Assembly (NCBI GenBank): GCA_900100835.1
Contig: FNCM01000012.1
Coordinates: 1 to 64,000 of the forward strand
From: Selenomonas sp. WCT3
GTDB taxonomy: Bacteria; Bacillota; Negativicutes; Selenomonadales; Selenomonadaceae
DNA length: 64,000 bases
Direction of reading: 5' to 3'
The notes beneath the pieces are model-generated. The model saw nothing but the letters and a program-made list of their open reading frames with translations, had not been told where the DNA came from and did not search any database. Positions within the stretch are counted from its first letter, which is position 1. Every line of letters begins with the position of its first letter. Made by a program: the position numbers and the translations under genes. Shown in pieces: positions 9,037 through 17,543 of the stretch.

Positions 9037-9954
9037 ATGGCAAAGAAAAAGCAAAAAAATACTAAAGTGAAGAAACAGGCGCAAAGCGGAGGAAAAATGG
9101 ATAATAGATTTTCAGAATGGAAAGCGCAGCTTATCGAGCAAATAGAAAAAGAATCATACAATGAGGCAATCATGACTTTAGCAACGATGGTTCAGGCAAA
9201 GTCTTTCGATGCGGATTGCCTATATCAGGGAGCATATGCTTATTTCATGCTGGGGGATTATCAGCGGGCAACTCAATGGGTAGAAAACACCCTGCAATAT
9301 GATGGGCAAAATGTGGCTGCTCGGTTGTTGCTGGCTCGTATCTGTATTTTAGAGGATCGTCCGGATGAAGCGCTGGCCATTTTTGAGTTCCTTCTAAAGA
9401 ATTTTTCGGCAAATCTCGATGCTAATCAGCGCGAAGATGTCCGTGATATCTTGGATTTCTATGGTACGGGAGAACCCGAGAAAATTTTGCAGCATTATCC
9501 CGTGATTGCCAAGTTCCTCGGCTTAGAAGCTGCGCAAGCAGAGCCTGAACGGGAACAAGTTGCTTCGGCCGCTCCGGTAGATTTATCCCCAGAACAGGCC
9601 GCTCCGGCCGCTTCTGGGGATTTACCCCAGGAGCAGGTTGTAAATGAGACGGTAGCCGCTGCGGCGAATGTGCTCCAGGCAGAAGAGGAATTGCAGCAGA
9701 TACGGGGGAAAGAGGTAAGCATTGCGGAAAAAATCAAGCTCCTCCACACTTTTGCTGCAGGGTATTATTATCAGCAGGATTATGCTGCAACTAAGATTTT
9801 TTTGGCAGAAGCCTTACAGCTGGATGCGAAAGATGACAGAACGCTGTATAATCTGGCCATTCTGTATGCGGATATGGGCGAGAAAGAGAAAGCTATGCAG
9901 TTTGCAACAAACATGTCGTATGTAGATTTTGCCTTGCTTAAGGCCATACGATAA
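9037..9954 (+). CDS. TPR-like repeat protein with basic N-terminus
   Basis: This 305-residue protein has a very basic start (MAKKKQKNTKVKKQ), TPR-like helices in residues ~35-130, an Ala/Pro/Gln-rich linker around residues 165-215 built from about three degenerate 13-residue repeats, and another TPR pair near the C-terminus. No catalytic domain is visible. It sits among glycosyltransferases that carry TPR regions of their own, so it may act as an adaptor that presents flagellin or holds enzymes together; that is inference. ATG 9037 is preferred over ATG 9031 because GGGAGG lies nine bases upstream of it. Confidence 0.75.
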   Translation: MAKKKQKNTKVKKQAQSGGKMDNRFSEWKAQLIEQIEKESYNEAIMTLATMVQAKSFDADCLYQGAYAYFMLGDYQRATQWVENTLQYDGQNVAARLLLARICILEDRPDEALAIFEFLLKNFSANLDANQREDVRDILDFYGTGEPEKILQHYPVIAKFLGLEAAQAEPEREQVASAAPVDLSPEQAAPAASGDLPQEQVVNETVAAAANVLQAEEELQQIRGKEVSIAEKIKLLHTFAAGYYYQQDYAATKIFLAEALQLDAKDDRTLYNLAILYADMGEKEKAMQFATNMSYVDFALLKAIR

Positions 9955-9967
9955 GGGAGGATTTTTA

Positions 9968-12202
9968 ATGGGGAAGATGACCAGTATTGTGATACTGTCC
10001 TATAATACACTTTCGTATTTGCAGTATTGCATTGAAAGTGTTCGCCGGTTTACTGCCGCAGGCAGCTATGAATTGATTGTGGTCGAAAATGCCTCTAAGG
10101 ATGGATCGGCAGAGTGGCTGCGCCAGCAGGCGGATATCCATACGATTTTCAATGCAGAAAATGTCGGCTTCCCCAAAGGCTGCAATCAGGGCATGGAAGT
10201 GGCGCAGGGGGATGATATTCTATTGCTGAATAGTGATACCATCGTAGCGCCTAATTGGCTGGAAAATCTAAAACGGGCTTTGTATAGCCGTGAACAAGTA
10301 GGTGCAGTAAGCTGTGTAACGAATGCTTGCAGTAATTTACAGTCCATAGCGGTGCCTTATAAAAATATCGATGAAATGCTGGATTTTGCCGCCGCTTTTA
10401 ATCAGAGCAATCCGCGGCTCTGGGAACCGCGCTTACGCCTTATTGGTTTTTGTTTTCTGTTCAAGCGTGAGGTCTATCATAAAATTGGTGGTTTGGATGA
10501 GCGCTTTAGTCCGGGGAATTATGAGGATGATGATTACTCCCTGCGAATTTGGCAGGCGGGTTATGAATTGCTCTTATGCCGGGATACCTTCATTCATCAT
10601 TTTGGCAGTGCATCCTTTCAAAAGGATGAAAATCCAGCTATTGCCAGGGAAAAACGTGAAAGATTTAAAAAGCTGGCCGCTCGCAATAAGGAAAAGTTTT
10701 TGGCTAAATGGCAGGTGCCGGCAAATTATCAGGAATTGGGCTTAAAAGCAGTTTTCCCCGGTTGGCAGGGCAGAGAGGTGGTCTCATGCCGGGAACTATG
10801 GGATCTTGCGCATAAGAAAACACGTATCAGTGCGATTATCGCGGTGTATAATAATCTGGAGGAAACCCAGGATTGTCTGCAAATCCTGCATTGTTTATTG
10901 GCACCCTATCCGCATGAAATTATCGTTATTGATAATGGATCGGAGCTTAAGACCTCCCAGTGGCTTATAGCACAGGCGGAGCTGACTGTAATTCGCAATG
11001 AGCAAAACCTGGGGATGGCAGCTGCTTGGAATCAAGGTGCGCAAGCAGCGCAGGGGGATGTGTTGCTGTTTTTGCACAGTGATGCGATTCTTAGTGAACA
11101 CTGTGTGGAGCGGATGCTTGATGTCCTTATCCATCAGCAGGCAGGGGCGGTGGGACCGTATTTCAGCCATAGCCGCTATTTCCAAAAAGCGCCGCGTTAT
11201 AAAGCCTATCGGATTTATGCGGAACTGCAGCAAAACGCGGAGCTTTTGGAACAGTCGTTGGAACCCTGGGAAGGCAGTTTGATGCTGGAGAGCGTTTGCC
11301 TGATGATGAAACGCGAAATCTATCAACAGGTAGGGCATTTTGATGAGCAGTTTCACTTGCCAGGATGGGAAGATTGGGATTATAGTATCCGCCTGCAAAA
11401 GGCTGGCTTATTGCTATACAAGGTGGGAACTTTTGTCCATCACGGTACGGGAAGTTTTCAAGAAAATGGTTTGTCGGCAGAAGTTGCTTACAATCAGCAG
11501 AAAAAAGACTTTATGGCGAAGTGGGAGTTAAATCCTGACTACTACAGCCAGACGCATCAGGATATGTTAGGGCTCATGGAGAAAGAAAAACATGGGCTGA
11601 ACGTGCTGGAAATTGGCTGTGCGATGGGAGCAAACTTCCTTTGGCTGAAAGAACACGATCCATCAATAAAATGTGTTGGGATAGAGCTGAATCCTATAGC
11701 GGCAGACGTGGCACGAAATTTTGGCGATATTCATTCTATGGATGTGGAAGAGCTGGATGTACCGGCTTGGAAGGGAAAATTTGATTATATTTTAGCAGGG
11801 GATGTTTTGGAACACTTGAAAAATCCGTGGGAAATGGTGGCAAAACTGCGGAAGCTTTTGCGGCCTGAGGGCAGACTGATTGCCAGCCTGCCCAATGTAA
11901 TGTTCTTTGGGAATGTTTTTAATTTGCTTAGTGGCGAATGGAAATATGAAGATGCAGGCATTCTTGATCGGACACATCTGCGCTTTTTTACAAGGAAAAG
12001 TATCGATAGAATGCTATTAGAAGCAGGATTTGCCGTTGAAAATATCCAAGCGTTAGGATTAACAATGAGTGAATCCGATAAGAACTATGTGATAGAGATA
12101 TTAAAGGCTTTTAGATTGAGTGGTATTTCTATGGCGGATGATGAACAATTTATGGCTTACCAATGGCTGGTAGTAGCGCAAAACAGAACGGAAAACGAAT
12201 GA
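9968..12202 (+). CDS. Trifunctional GT2-GT2-methyltransferase fusion
   Basis: Three domains lie in 744 residues. GT2 domain A (residues 1-~250) has SIVILSYNTLSYL and LLNSDTIVAPNW. GT2 domain B (from ~286) has ISAIIAVYNNLEET and FLHSDAIL near 369. A class I SAM-dependent methyltransferase domain (from ~545) has VLEIGCAMGANFLWL, FDYILAGDVLEHL and RPEGRLIASLPN. The combination could add two sugars, or one sugar twice, and methylate the product, as seen for methylated sugars on bacterial flagellins. The start is ATG 9968 with AAGGGAGG upstream; an upstream in-frame ATG at 9929 falls inside the previous gene. The stop overlaps the ATG of the following pseudogene (ATGA). Confidence 0.88.
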   Translation: MGKMTSIVILSYNTLSYLQYCIESVRRFTAAGSYELIVVENASKDGSAEWLRQQADIHTIFNAENVGFPKGCNQGMEVAQGDDILLLNSDTIVAPNWLENLKRALYSREQVGAVSCVTNACSNLQSIAVPYKNIDEMLDFAAAFNQSNPRLWEPRLRLIGFCFLFKREVYHKIGGLDERFSPGNYEDDDYSLRIWQAGYELLLCRDTFIHHFGSASFQKDENPAIAREKRERFKKLAARNKEKFLAKWQVPANYQELGLKAVFPGWQGREVVSCRELWDLAHKKTRISAIIAVYNNLEETQDCLQILHCLLAPYPHEIIVIDNGSELKTSQWLIAQAELTVIRNEQNLGMAAAWNQGAQAAQGDVLLFLHSDAILSEHCVERMLDVLIHQQAGAVGPYFSHSRYFQKAPRYKAYRIYAELQQNAELLEQSLEPWEGSLMLESVCLMMKREIYQQVGHFDEQFHLPGWEDWDYSIRLQKAGLLLYKVGTFVHHGTGSFQENGLSAEVAYNQQKKDFMAKWELNPDYYSQTHQDMLGLMEKEKHGLNVLEIGCAMGANFLWLKEHDPSIKCVGIELNPIAADVARNFGDIHSMDVEELDVPAWKGKFDYILAGDVLEHLKNPWEMVAKLRKLLRPEGRLIASLPNVMFFGNVFNLLSGEWKYEDAGILDRTHLRFFTRKSIDRMLLEAGFAVENIQALGLTMSESDKNYVIEILKAFRLSGISMADDEQFMAYQWLVVAQNRTENE

Positions 12203-12458
12203 CTGTGCTGAATGAGCATAAGAGATGTATAATTACGGCGGTCAATGACGAAGCACAATATAATGAAATGCTGGCGTATACGAATTGTTTGGAAACAATG
12301 GTGCATGAGTTCCGTAGTCATCCTGAATGTGGTATTGCTGGTGTGGTAGGCTCGCATGATATCCCCAGTTCAGGGATATGGATATGGTAAATGAAACTGG
12401 ATACGAAGAGGAACGGCTCAAATTTGTGCAAGAATACCAGCATGAATTTTTGCGATGA
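12199..12458 (+). pseudogene. Remnant of a PF13712-like glycosyltransferase with deletions and a frameshift
   Basis: An ORF beginning at ATG 12199 encodes KRCIITAVNDEAQYNEM and then jumps to FRSHPECGIAGVVGS followed by SSGIWIW and a stop at 12390. In another frame, 12378-12458 continues with GYEEERLKFVQEYQHEFL. These three pieces match, in order, the start (VAFITCVNSEDWYSE), the middle (FRDDSVGAVGVIGCRSLPRSGVW) and the end (EYKGYQKIFVKEYGGEL) of the intact gene at 41786. Roughly 70 residues are missing after the first piece and most of the C-terminal half after the second. It looks like a decayed member of the same family. It could still make a short peptide. Confidence 0.7.
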
Positions 12459-12497
12459 ATAGAGGAAATAGTCCAGGTAAAAAGAAAAGAGGAAAAA

Positions 12498-13607
12498 ATG
12501 ACAAATCGAATTCTAGTGACGAGGTCATCTTTGCCGCTAAAGGAAGAATATATAGCTGAAATTGCAGATATCTGGGATTCCCATTGGCTGACCAATATGG
12601 GGGTAAAGCATCAGAAATTACAACAGGCGCTGCAGCAATATTTTGGTGTGGAGCAGGTGGAATTATTCACGAATGGACATATGGCCTTGGAATTGTCTTT
12701 GCAGGCACTTAATTTGCAGGGGGAGGTTATCACGACTCCCTTTACTTTTGCTTCGACGACTCATGCCATAGTACGGAATGGTTTGATACCTGTGTTTTGC
12801 GATATTAATCCGGTGGATTATACCATGGATACGGAAAAACTCGAAGCACTGATTACCGATCGGACTTGTGCTATCATGCCAGTACATGTATATGGACATG
12901 TCTGCAATGTCGAGAAAATTGAGCAGATTGCTAAGAAATATGGGTTAAAAGTGATATATGATGCAGCCCATACCTTTGGGGTCACGTATAAAGGAAAAAG
13001 TACCGCAGCTTTTGGTGATGTATCTTGTTTCAGTTTTCATGCAACGAAGGTTTTCCATACGATTGAAGGCGGTGCTGCTTGCTTTAAGGATTCAGAGCTA
13101 GGGCGGAGGCTCTATCAATTGAAAAATTTTGGCATAAGAGATTCGGAGCATGTTGATGGTGTCGGTGCAAATGCGAAAATGAATGAGTTTTGTGCAGCAA
13201 TGGGACTTTGCAATTTGCGCCATTTGGATATGGAAATGGCTAAACGTAAAGCCGTGGTTGAGCAGTATCGTAAACTTCTTTCCGGCGTAGACGGCTTGCA
13301 GCTTTCGCCAATCCAACAAGATGTTGTCCCGAATTACGCGTATTTCCCTGTTTTATTTGAAGCGCGGGATTTTGGTGCGACTAGAAACGAAGTCTTTGAG
13401 GCCCTGGCCAAAGCAGGAATCAGTGCGAGAAAGTATTTTTATCCGTTAACGAACACGTTTGACTGTTTCCATAACGCTTATGATGTAGAAGAAACGCCGG
13501 TAGCTTTGCATGTCAGCAAGAATATTTTGACGCTGCCATTATATGCTGATTTGCCGCTGGAAGATGTCAAGCAGATTTGTGATATTGTACTTTCTTGCAG
13601 GAAATAA
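12498..13607 (+). CDS. DegT/DnrJ/EryC1/StrS-family sugar aminotransferase
   Basis: This 369-residue PLP-dependent enzyme is of the nucleotide-sugar aminotransferase family. Visible family marks are SHWLTNMGVKHQKLQ at the N-terminus, TTPFTFASTTHAI, VIYDAAHTFG (the PLP-contacting Asp) and CFSFHATKVFHTIEGG, whose Lys would carry PLP. It would convert a keto-sugar nucleotide to an amino sugar, as VioA (viosamine) or FdtB-type enzymes do. The matching dehydratase and N-acyltransferase are not adjacent; the hexapeptide acyltransferase at 22269 is the best partner within the window. Aminotransferases with ACP and KAS III genes occur in pseudomonad flagellin glycosylation islands that make N-acylated viosamine, a useful precedent. 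Confidence 0.9.
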   Translation: MTNRILVTRSSLPLKEEYIAEIADIWDSHWLTNMGVKHQKLQQALQQYFGVEQVELFTNGHMALELSLQALNLQGEVITTPFTFASTTHAIVRNGLIPVFCDINPVDYTMDTEKLEALITDRTCAIMPVHVYGHVCNVEKIEQIAKKYGLKVIYDAAHTFGVTYKGKSTAAFGDVSCFSFHATKVFHTIEGGAACFKDSELGRRLYQLKNFGIRDSEHVDGVGANAKMNEFCAAMGLCNLRHLDMEMAKRKAVVEQYRKLLSGVDGLQLSPIQQDVVPNYAYFPVLFEARDFGATRNEVFEALAKAGISARKYFYPLTNTFDCFHNAYDVEETPVALHVSKNILTLPLYADLPLEDVKQICDIVLSCRK

Positions 13608-13649
13608 CGATAGGATGGGTGTAATGGTTTTTAGGAAGGGAATGCTGGC

Positions 13650-15248
13650 ATGACGAATACGCAGGAAATCCTCGTGGTTTATCAGCAGGCACTCACATGT
13701 TGGAAACAGGGGAAACTAGAGCAGGCTGAAAAGATTTTACAGGATTTCTGGCGGGAAACGGGGAATCGTTCGCTGCGAGGAATGTTGTTGCTGGCTTATA
13801 TTTTGCGGGATAAAAAAGAATATGTTTCGGAGGTAAAGGTGCTAGAGGAACTCCTGCAGCAATTCCCCGAGACTCCGGAAAGAGACCTTTTAGCAGATGC
13901 GTGGAGTGTGTTAGGAGCGGCTTTGCGTATGCTGGGCGAAAGTGAGCTTTCGGTAGCGGCTTTCCGGAAGTCGATTGAGTTAGAGCCCAATTCAGTGCAG
14001 AAGGTTATTGAAGGCAGTAACGCTATCTTTTCCGCTAATGCGATTGCGGACGTCTCGCCGGCGTATATGCAGGAACTTTATGCACTTTATCGTAATCTAC
14101 TGGCAGAGCTTAACATAGAACCGTATTCTTGGTGCAGTTGGAAGCATTCGCGGATACGGGTAGGTTACCTGTCGGCAGATTTTCGCAATCACGCGGTAGG
14201 ACAATTTATCCGTTCCTTATTTTGCCAGTATGATCGTACGCGGTTTGCGATTTATGCTTATTCGCTGCATGCTGTTGAGGATGAGGTTACACAAGTCTTA
14301 AAGAATGGTGCCACAACTTGGCGGACTATGGAGGGTGCCAGCTGGAGTGAGATTGCAGCGCAGGTAAGGCAGGACGAAATCGATATTTTGGTCGATTTGG
14401 CGGGGCATACGGCGAGAAACGCCTTACCAGTATTTGCCTTCCACGCAGCGACAGTTCAGCTTTCGGGAATCGGCTATTTTAATAGTACGGGGATTTATGA
14501 TACAACGGGGTTCCTGTCGGATGTCTACTGTGCATCCGAGATGCATTCTCCTTATTTTACGGAACCATTGTTGCGCTTGCCGCACAGTCATTTTTGTTAT
14601 CAGCCCTTCGCTGAATTTCCTGAGGTGGGAAAGCCGGCTTTTGTACGCAATGGCTATATAACCTTTGGCTGTTTTAATAATTTTGCCAAGGTGACGGACG
14701 CGATGCTGCTTATTTGGAAACAAATATTAGAAGCTGTACCGACGGCAAGGCTTTTACTGAAACATATGCTGTTAGGAGAGCCAGAAGGTAGAGAATATAC
14801 GTTAAATCGGTTGCGTGCTTTAGGAATGCCGCTTTCCCGCATTGAACTACGTGGCTTTTCTAAGGAATATTTGGAGCAGTATCGGGATATGGATATTGCC
14901 TTGGATACGAGTCCGTATCCAGGCGGTCTTACGACGTGTGAGGCACTCTACATGGGAGTACCCGTGGTATCGCTGGTGGGAAATCGTCATGGTGCGCGCT
15001 TTGGGTACAGTTTTTTGGCAAATATAGGTCTGTCAGAACTGGCGGCAAAGACAGAACGCGCTTATTGCGATATCGCCGTGCAGTTGGCTAACGATACGGA
15101 GCTGTTAGGACTCTTGCATAGGAATCTGCGCGGTATGATGGAAAAATCGCCGTTGATGGATGTAGGAACATATATGAAGGATTTGGAAGATTTATATGAA
15201 AAAGTTATTGATTTTAGCGGGAGCCTCCACGCATGTGAAGGTCGTTGA
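13650..15248 (+). CDS. O-GlcNAc-transferase-like glycosyltransferase (GT41) with TPR
   Basis: Residues 1-130 of 532 are TPR-like. The GT41 core begins near residue 168 (RVGYLSADFRNHAVGQF) with DEIDILVDLAGHT, HAATVQLSGIGYFNSTG, FNNFAKVT and ALDTSPYPGGLTTCEALYMG. It keeps the histidine of the DFxxH motif (His181) and the FNNFAK lysine, unlike the tandem pair at 5750 and 7500, so it is a better candidate for an active protein O-glycosyltransferase. The last 53 bases overlap the next gene in another frame, implying coupled translation. Confidence 0.88.
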   Translation: MTNTQEILVVYQQALTCWKQGKLEQAEKILQDFWRETGNRSLRGMLLLAYILRDKKEYVSEVKVLEELLQQFPETPERDLLADAWSVLGAALRMLGESELSVAAFRKSIELEPNSVQKVIEGSNAIFSANAIADVSPAYMQELYALYRNLLAELNIEPYSWCSWKHSRIRVGYLSADFRNHAVGQFIRSLFCQYDRTRFAIYAYSLHAVEDEVTQVLKNGATTWRTMEGASWSEIAAQVRQDEIDILVDLAGHTARNALPVFAFHAATVQLSGIGYFNSTGIYDTTGFLSDVYCASEMHSPYFTEPLLRLPHSHFCYQPFAEFPEVGKPAFVRNGYITFGCFNNFAKVTDAMLLIWKQILEAVPTARLLLKHMLLGEPEGREYTLNRLRALGMPLSRIELRGFSKEYLEQYRDMDIALDTSPYPGGLTTCEALYMGVPVVSLVGNRHGARFGYSFLANIGLSELAAKTERAYCDIAVQLANDTELLGLLHRNLRGMMEKSPLMDVGTYMKDLEDLYEKVIDFSGSLHACEGR

Positions 15249-16473
15249 ACAGGCAAAACAGCTAGGAATCTATACGATTGTAACCGATTATCTGGATGTT
15301 TTGGATTCGCCGGGCAAGCAGGTGGCAGATGAATATTGGGATATTGATATTAATGATGTGAAGGCACTGGTCGAAGCATGCCGCAAGCATCATGTCGATG
15401 GGGTCTTGAATTATTGTATCGATCCGGCCCAGCTTCCTTATCAAAATTTATGTGAGAAATTAGCACTGCCCTGTTATGGGACACGTGAGCAATTTTCAAT
15501 CATGACGGATAAGGTCAAGTTTCGGGAATTTGCCAGTCATCATGGATTAAAAATAATACCATCCTATACGTTAGAGGAAGCGATGCAGCAAAAAGATATC
15601 TTTCCTGTATTGGTAAAGCCAGCAGAATCTCGGGGGTCTCGTGGCCAGCGTGTTTGTTATCGTGCAGAAGAGCTGCCAGAGGCGGTGGCGTTAGCATCAG
15701 CTGAAAGTCAAAATGGGAAGTATCTTATTGAAAAGTATATGGATGATGGGCAGGATATGTCACTGGCCTATCTGGTTATCAAGGGCGTGCCATATCTGAT
15801 GAAATGCGGAGATCGCTATGTAGGGCTGCCGGAAGATGGTATGGACCGTCAGCAGGCGGTTACGGTGCTGCCTTCGCACTTGCTGGGAAATTATCGTAAG
15901 ACAGGGGAACCTTTGGTAAAGAAGTTCATCCAGGCATTGGGAATCCAATGGGGGCCTGTGTTCTTGCAGGCCTTTTGGTGCAAGGGAGAGCTTTATGTTT
16001 ACGACCCTGGTCTGCGTTTCCCAGGTTCTGATTTTGATTTGGCTATGATAAAGGAAACAGGCTTCAATCCGCTAAAGGCCATGATTGATTTTGCCCTGAC
16101 AGGAGAAATGACAGGCAGTTACGGCAATCCAGAAATGGCTAGTTGTTATAAGGATAAGATGTGCTTGATTTTAAGTGTTATCAGCCGTCCAGGCGTAATT
16201 GCGAAAATTGCAGGGCTGAAAAAACTTCGGCAGGATGAGAGAATCTTATCGATTGATGAACGCTGTAAATGTGGAGATGTGATACCAAAATCTGGTGATA
16301 TACAGCAACGGATTTTTGAACTACTGGTTTATTTGCCTCAGGCAGAGCTGCGAGAGTTTTGCGATGAGTTATATCGTGTGTTACAGGTATTGGATGGCAA
16401 CGATGAAAATATGATTATTGATAGGATCGGCAGGGAAATAATGCTGTTAGAAGGAGTTGCCACGGATGTTTAA
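15196..16473 (+). CDS. ATP-grasp ligase
   Basis: This 425-residue ATP-grasp enzyme has an N-terminal pre-ATP-grasp Rossmann region (KKLLILAGASTHVKVVEQA), the nucleotide-binding strand FPVLVKPAESRGSRG near residue 140, YLIEKYMDDG, and an Asp/Asn-containing stretch YDPGLRFPGSDFD. Such enzymes join a carboxylate to an amine through an acyl phosphate. In a sugar cluster a likely role is attaching an amino acid or other acid to an amino sugar, or making such a precursor. Its start lies inside the end of the upstream GT41 gene (53-base overlap) and its end overlaps the next gene by eight bases. The substrate is unknown. Confidence 0.82.
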   Translation: MKKLLILAGASTHVKVVEQAKQLGIYTIVTDYLDVLDSPGKQVADEYWDIDINDVKALVEACRKHHVDGVLNYCIDPAQLPYQNLCEKLALPCYGTREQFSIMTDKVKFREFASHHGLKIIPSYTLEEAMQQKDIFPVLVKPAESRGSRGQRVCYRAEELPEAVALASAESQNGKYLIEKYMDDGQDMSLAYLVIKGVPYLMKCGDRYVGLPEDGMDRQQAVTVLPSHLLGNYRKTGEPLVKKFIQALGIQWGPVFLQAFWCKGELYVYDPGLRFPGSDFDLAMIKETGFNPLKAMIDFALTGEMTGSYGNPEMASCYKDKMCLILSVISRPGVIAKIAGLKKLRQDERILSIDERCKCGDVIPKSGDIQQRIFELLVYLPQAELREFCDELYRVLQVLDGNDENMIIDRIGREIMLLEGVATDV

Positions 16474-17509
16474 GCAAATATATAAAGAATTGTGTAATTG
16501 CGAGTATCCCATATATATATGGGGGAATGGCTCGATGGCACATGTCGTATATAAAAAATTGCAGGATGAAGGAATTTCCGTGGCAGGCTATTTTGTTAAT
16601 GTTAATGCGCAATGGCAAGAACAACATGACGACCTGCTGCCATGCTTGACGCTCCAGCAACTGCGGGAACAGGAAAGACCTTTTGCAGTGGTTATGGGAC
16701 ATGGACATATCGAACTTATGGCAAAAATCCAGCAGGAAGCGCTGGTAAAGTCCGTATATGTTATTCCGAATCCCTATGATTATTACCTTCCCGATAGGGA
16801 AGTGGTCAGTCAGGCCTTGGCTGGAGGATTAGAGGAAGTCTATCCTTATTTGGCTGATCAAGAATCACGGGATAATCTGTGGGCCTATTTTGCGGTTCAT
16901 AGCGACAGGTACCAGGAGTTTTATCAGAAGGTGCGAAAACTGGAGGGGATGTTTTATCCTGATGTTTGGCAGCTTAGAGAAGCAGAAGTCTACTACGATG
17001 TCGGGGCCTGGAATGGCGATACGGTGCGGGAATTTTTAGCCGCAAGCAAGGGGAATTATAAGGCAATAGAAGCCTTTGAACCAGACCCGGATGCCAGTAA
17101 GGTGTTAAGGCAGTCTGTTCGGGATTTAAAAAATATTCATTGTCAACAGATGGGATTGGCAAGTACAGCAGGAAAAATGCAAATACAAGGCAGTGGTACT
17201 CAATCGGCCTTTATGGAAAGCACCGATAAAGGGAGTATTCCCGTAGAACGTCTAGATGATATAGTTGGTGAATTATTGCCACCGACATTATTGAAAATTG
17301 GTGTACCGCGACTGACTTTGGATATATTGCAGGGCGCGGAAAAGTTGATTCGCAAGGTAAAGCCGCGGTTAATAATTAGCATTGCTTGGGGGACAGGGAA
17401 TGATTTGCTGGACACGATAAAGTGGGTACAGAGAACAAATCCAGAGTATCAATTAGCCCTTAGATATCGCCTGCTTATGCCCACACAGTTATGGTTGTAT
17501 GCTTATTGA
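16466..17509 (+). CDS. FkbM-family methyltransferase with N-terminal nucleotide-binding-like domain
   Basis: Residues ~170-347 match the FkbM-type SAM methyltransferase pattern: VYYDVGAWNGDTVREFL as the SAM loop, AIEAFEPDPDASKVL after it, PVERLDDI, LKIGVPRLTLDILQGAEKLI and RLIISIAW. FkbM proteins O-methylate sugars and polyketides. Residues 1-110 form a separate alpha/beta domain (IYIWGNGSMAHVVYKKLQDEG) resembling a Rossmann fold, often found N-terminal to such methyltransferases in glycan clusters. The start is ATG 16466 with AAGGAG nine bases upstream, preferred over TTG 16457; it overlaps the previous gene by eight bases. Confidence 0.82.
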   Translation: MFKQIYKELCNCEYPIYIWGNGSMAHVVYKKLQDEGISVAGYFVNVNAQWQEQHDDLLPCLTLQQLREQERPFAVVMGHGHIELMAKIQQEALVKSVYVIPNPYDYYLPDREVVSQALAGGLEEVYPYLADQESRDNLWAYFAVHSDRYQEFYQKVRKLEGMFYPDVWQLREAEVYYDVGAWNGDTVREFLAASKGNYKAIEAFEPDPDASKVLRQSVRDLKNIHCQQMGLASTAGKMQIQGSGTQSAFMESTDKGSIPVERLDDIVGELLPPTLLKIGVPRLTLDILQGAEKLIRKVKPRLIISIAWGTGNDLLDTIKWVQRTNPEYQLALRYRLLMPTQLWLYAY

Positions 17510-17543
17510 ATAGGAATATCCGCTGCTTGAAGGGGATGGATTT

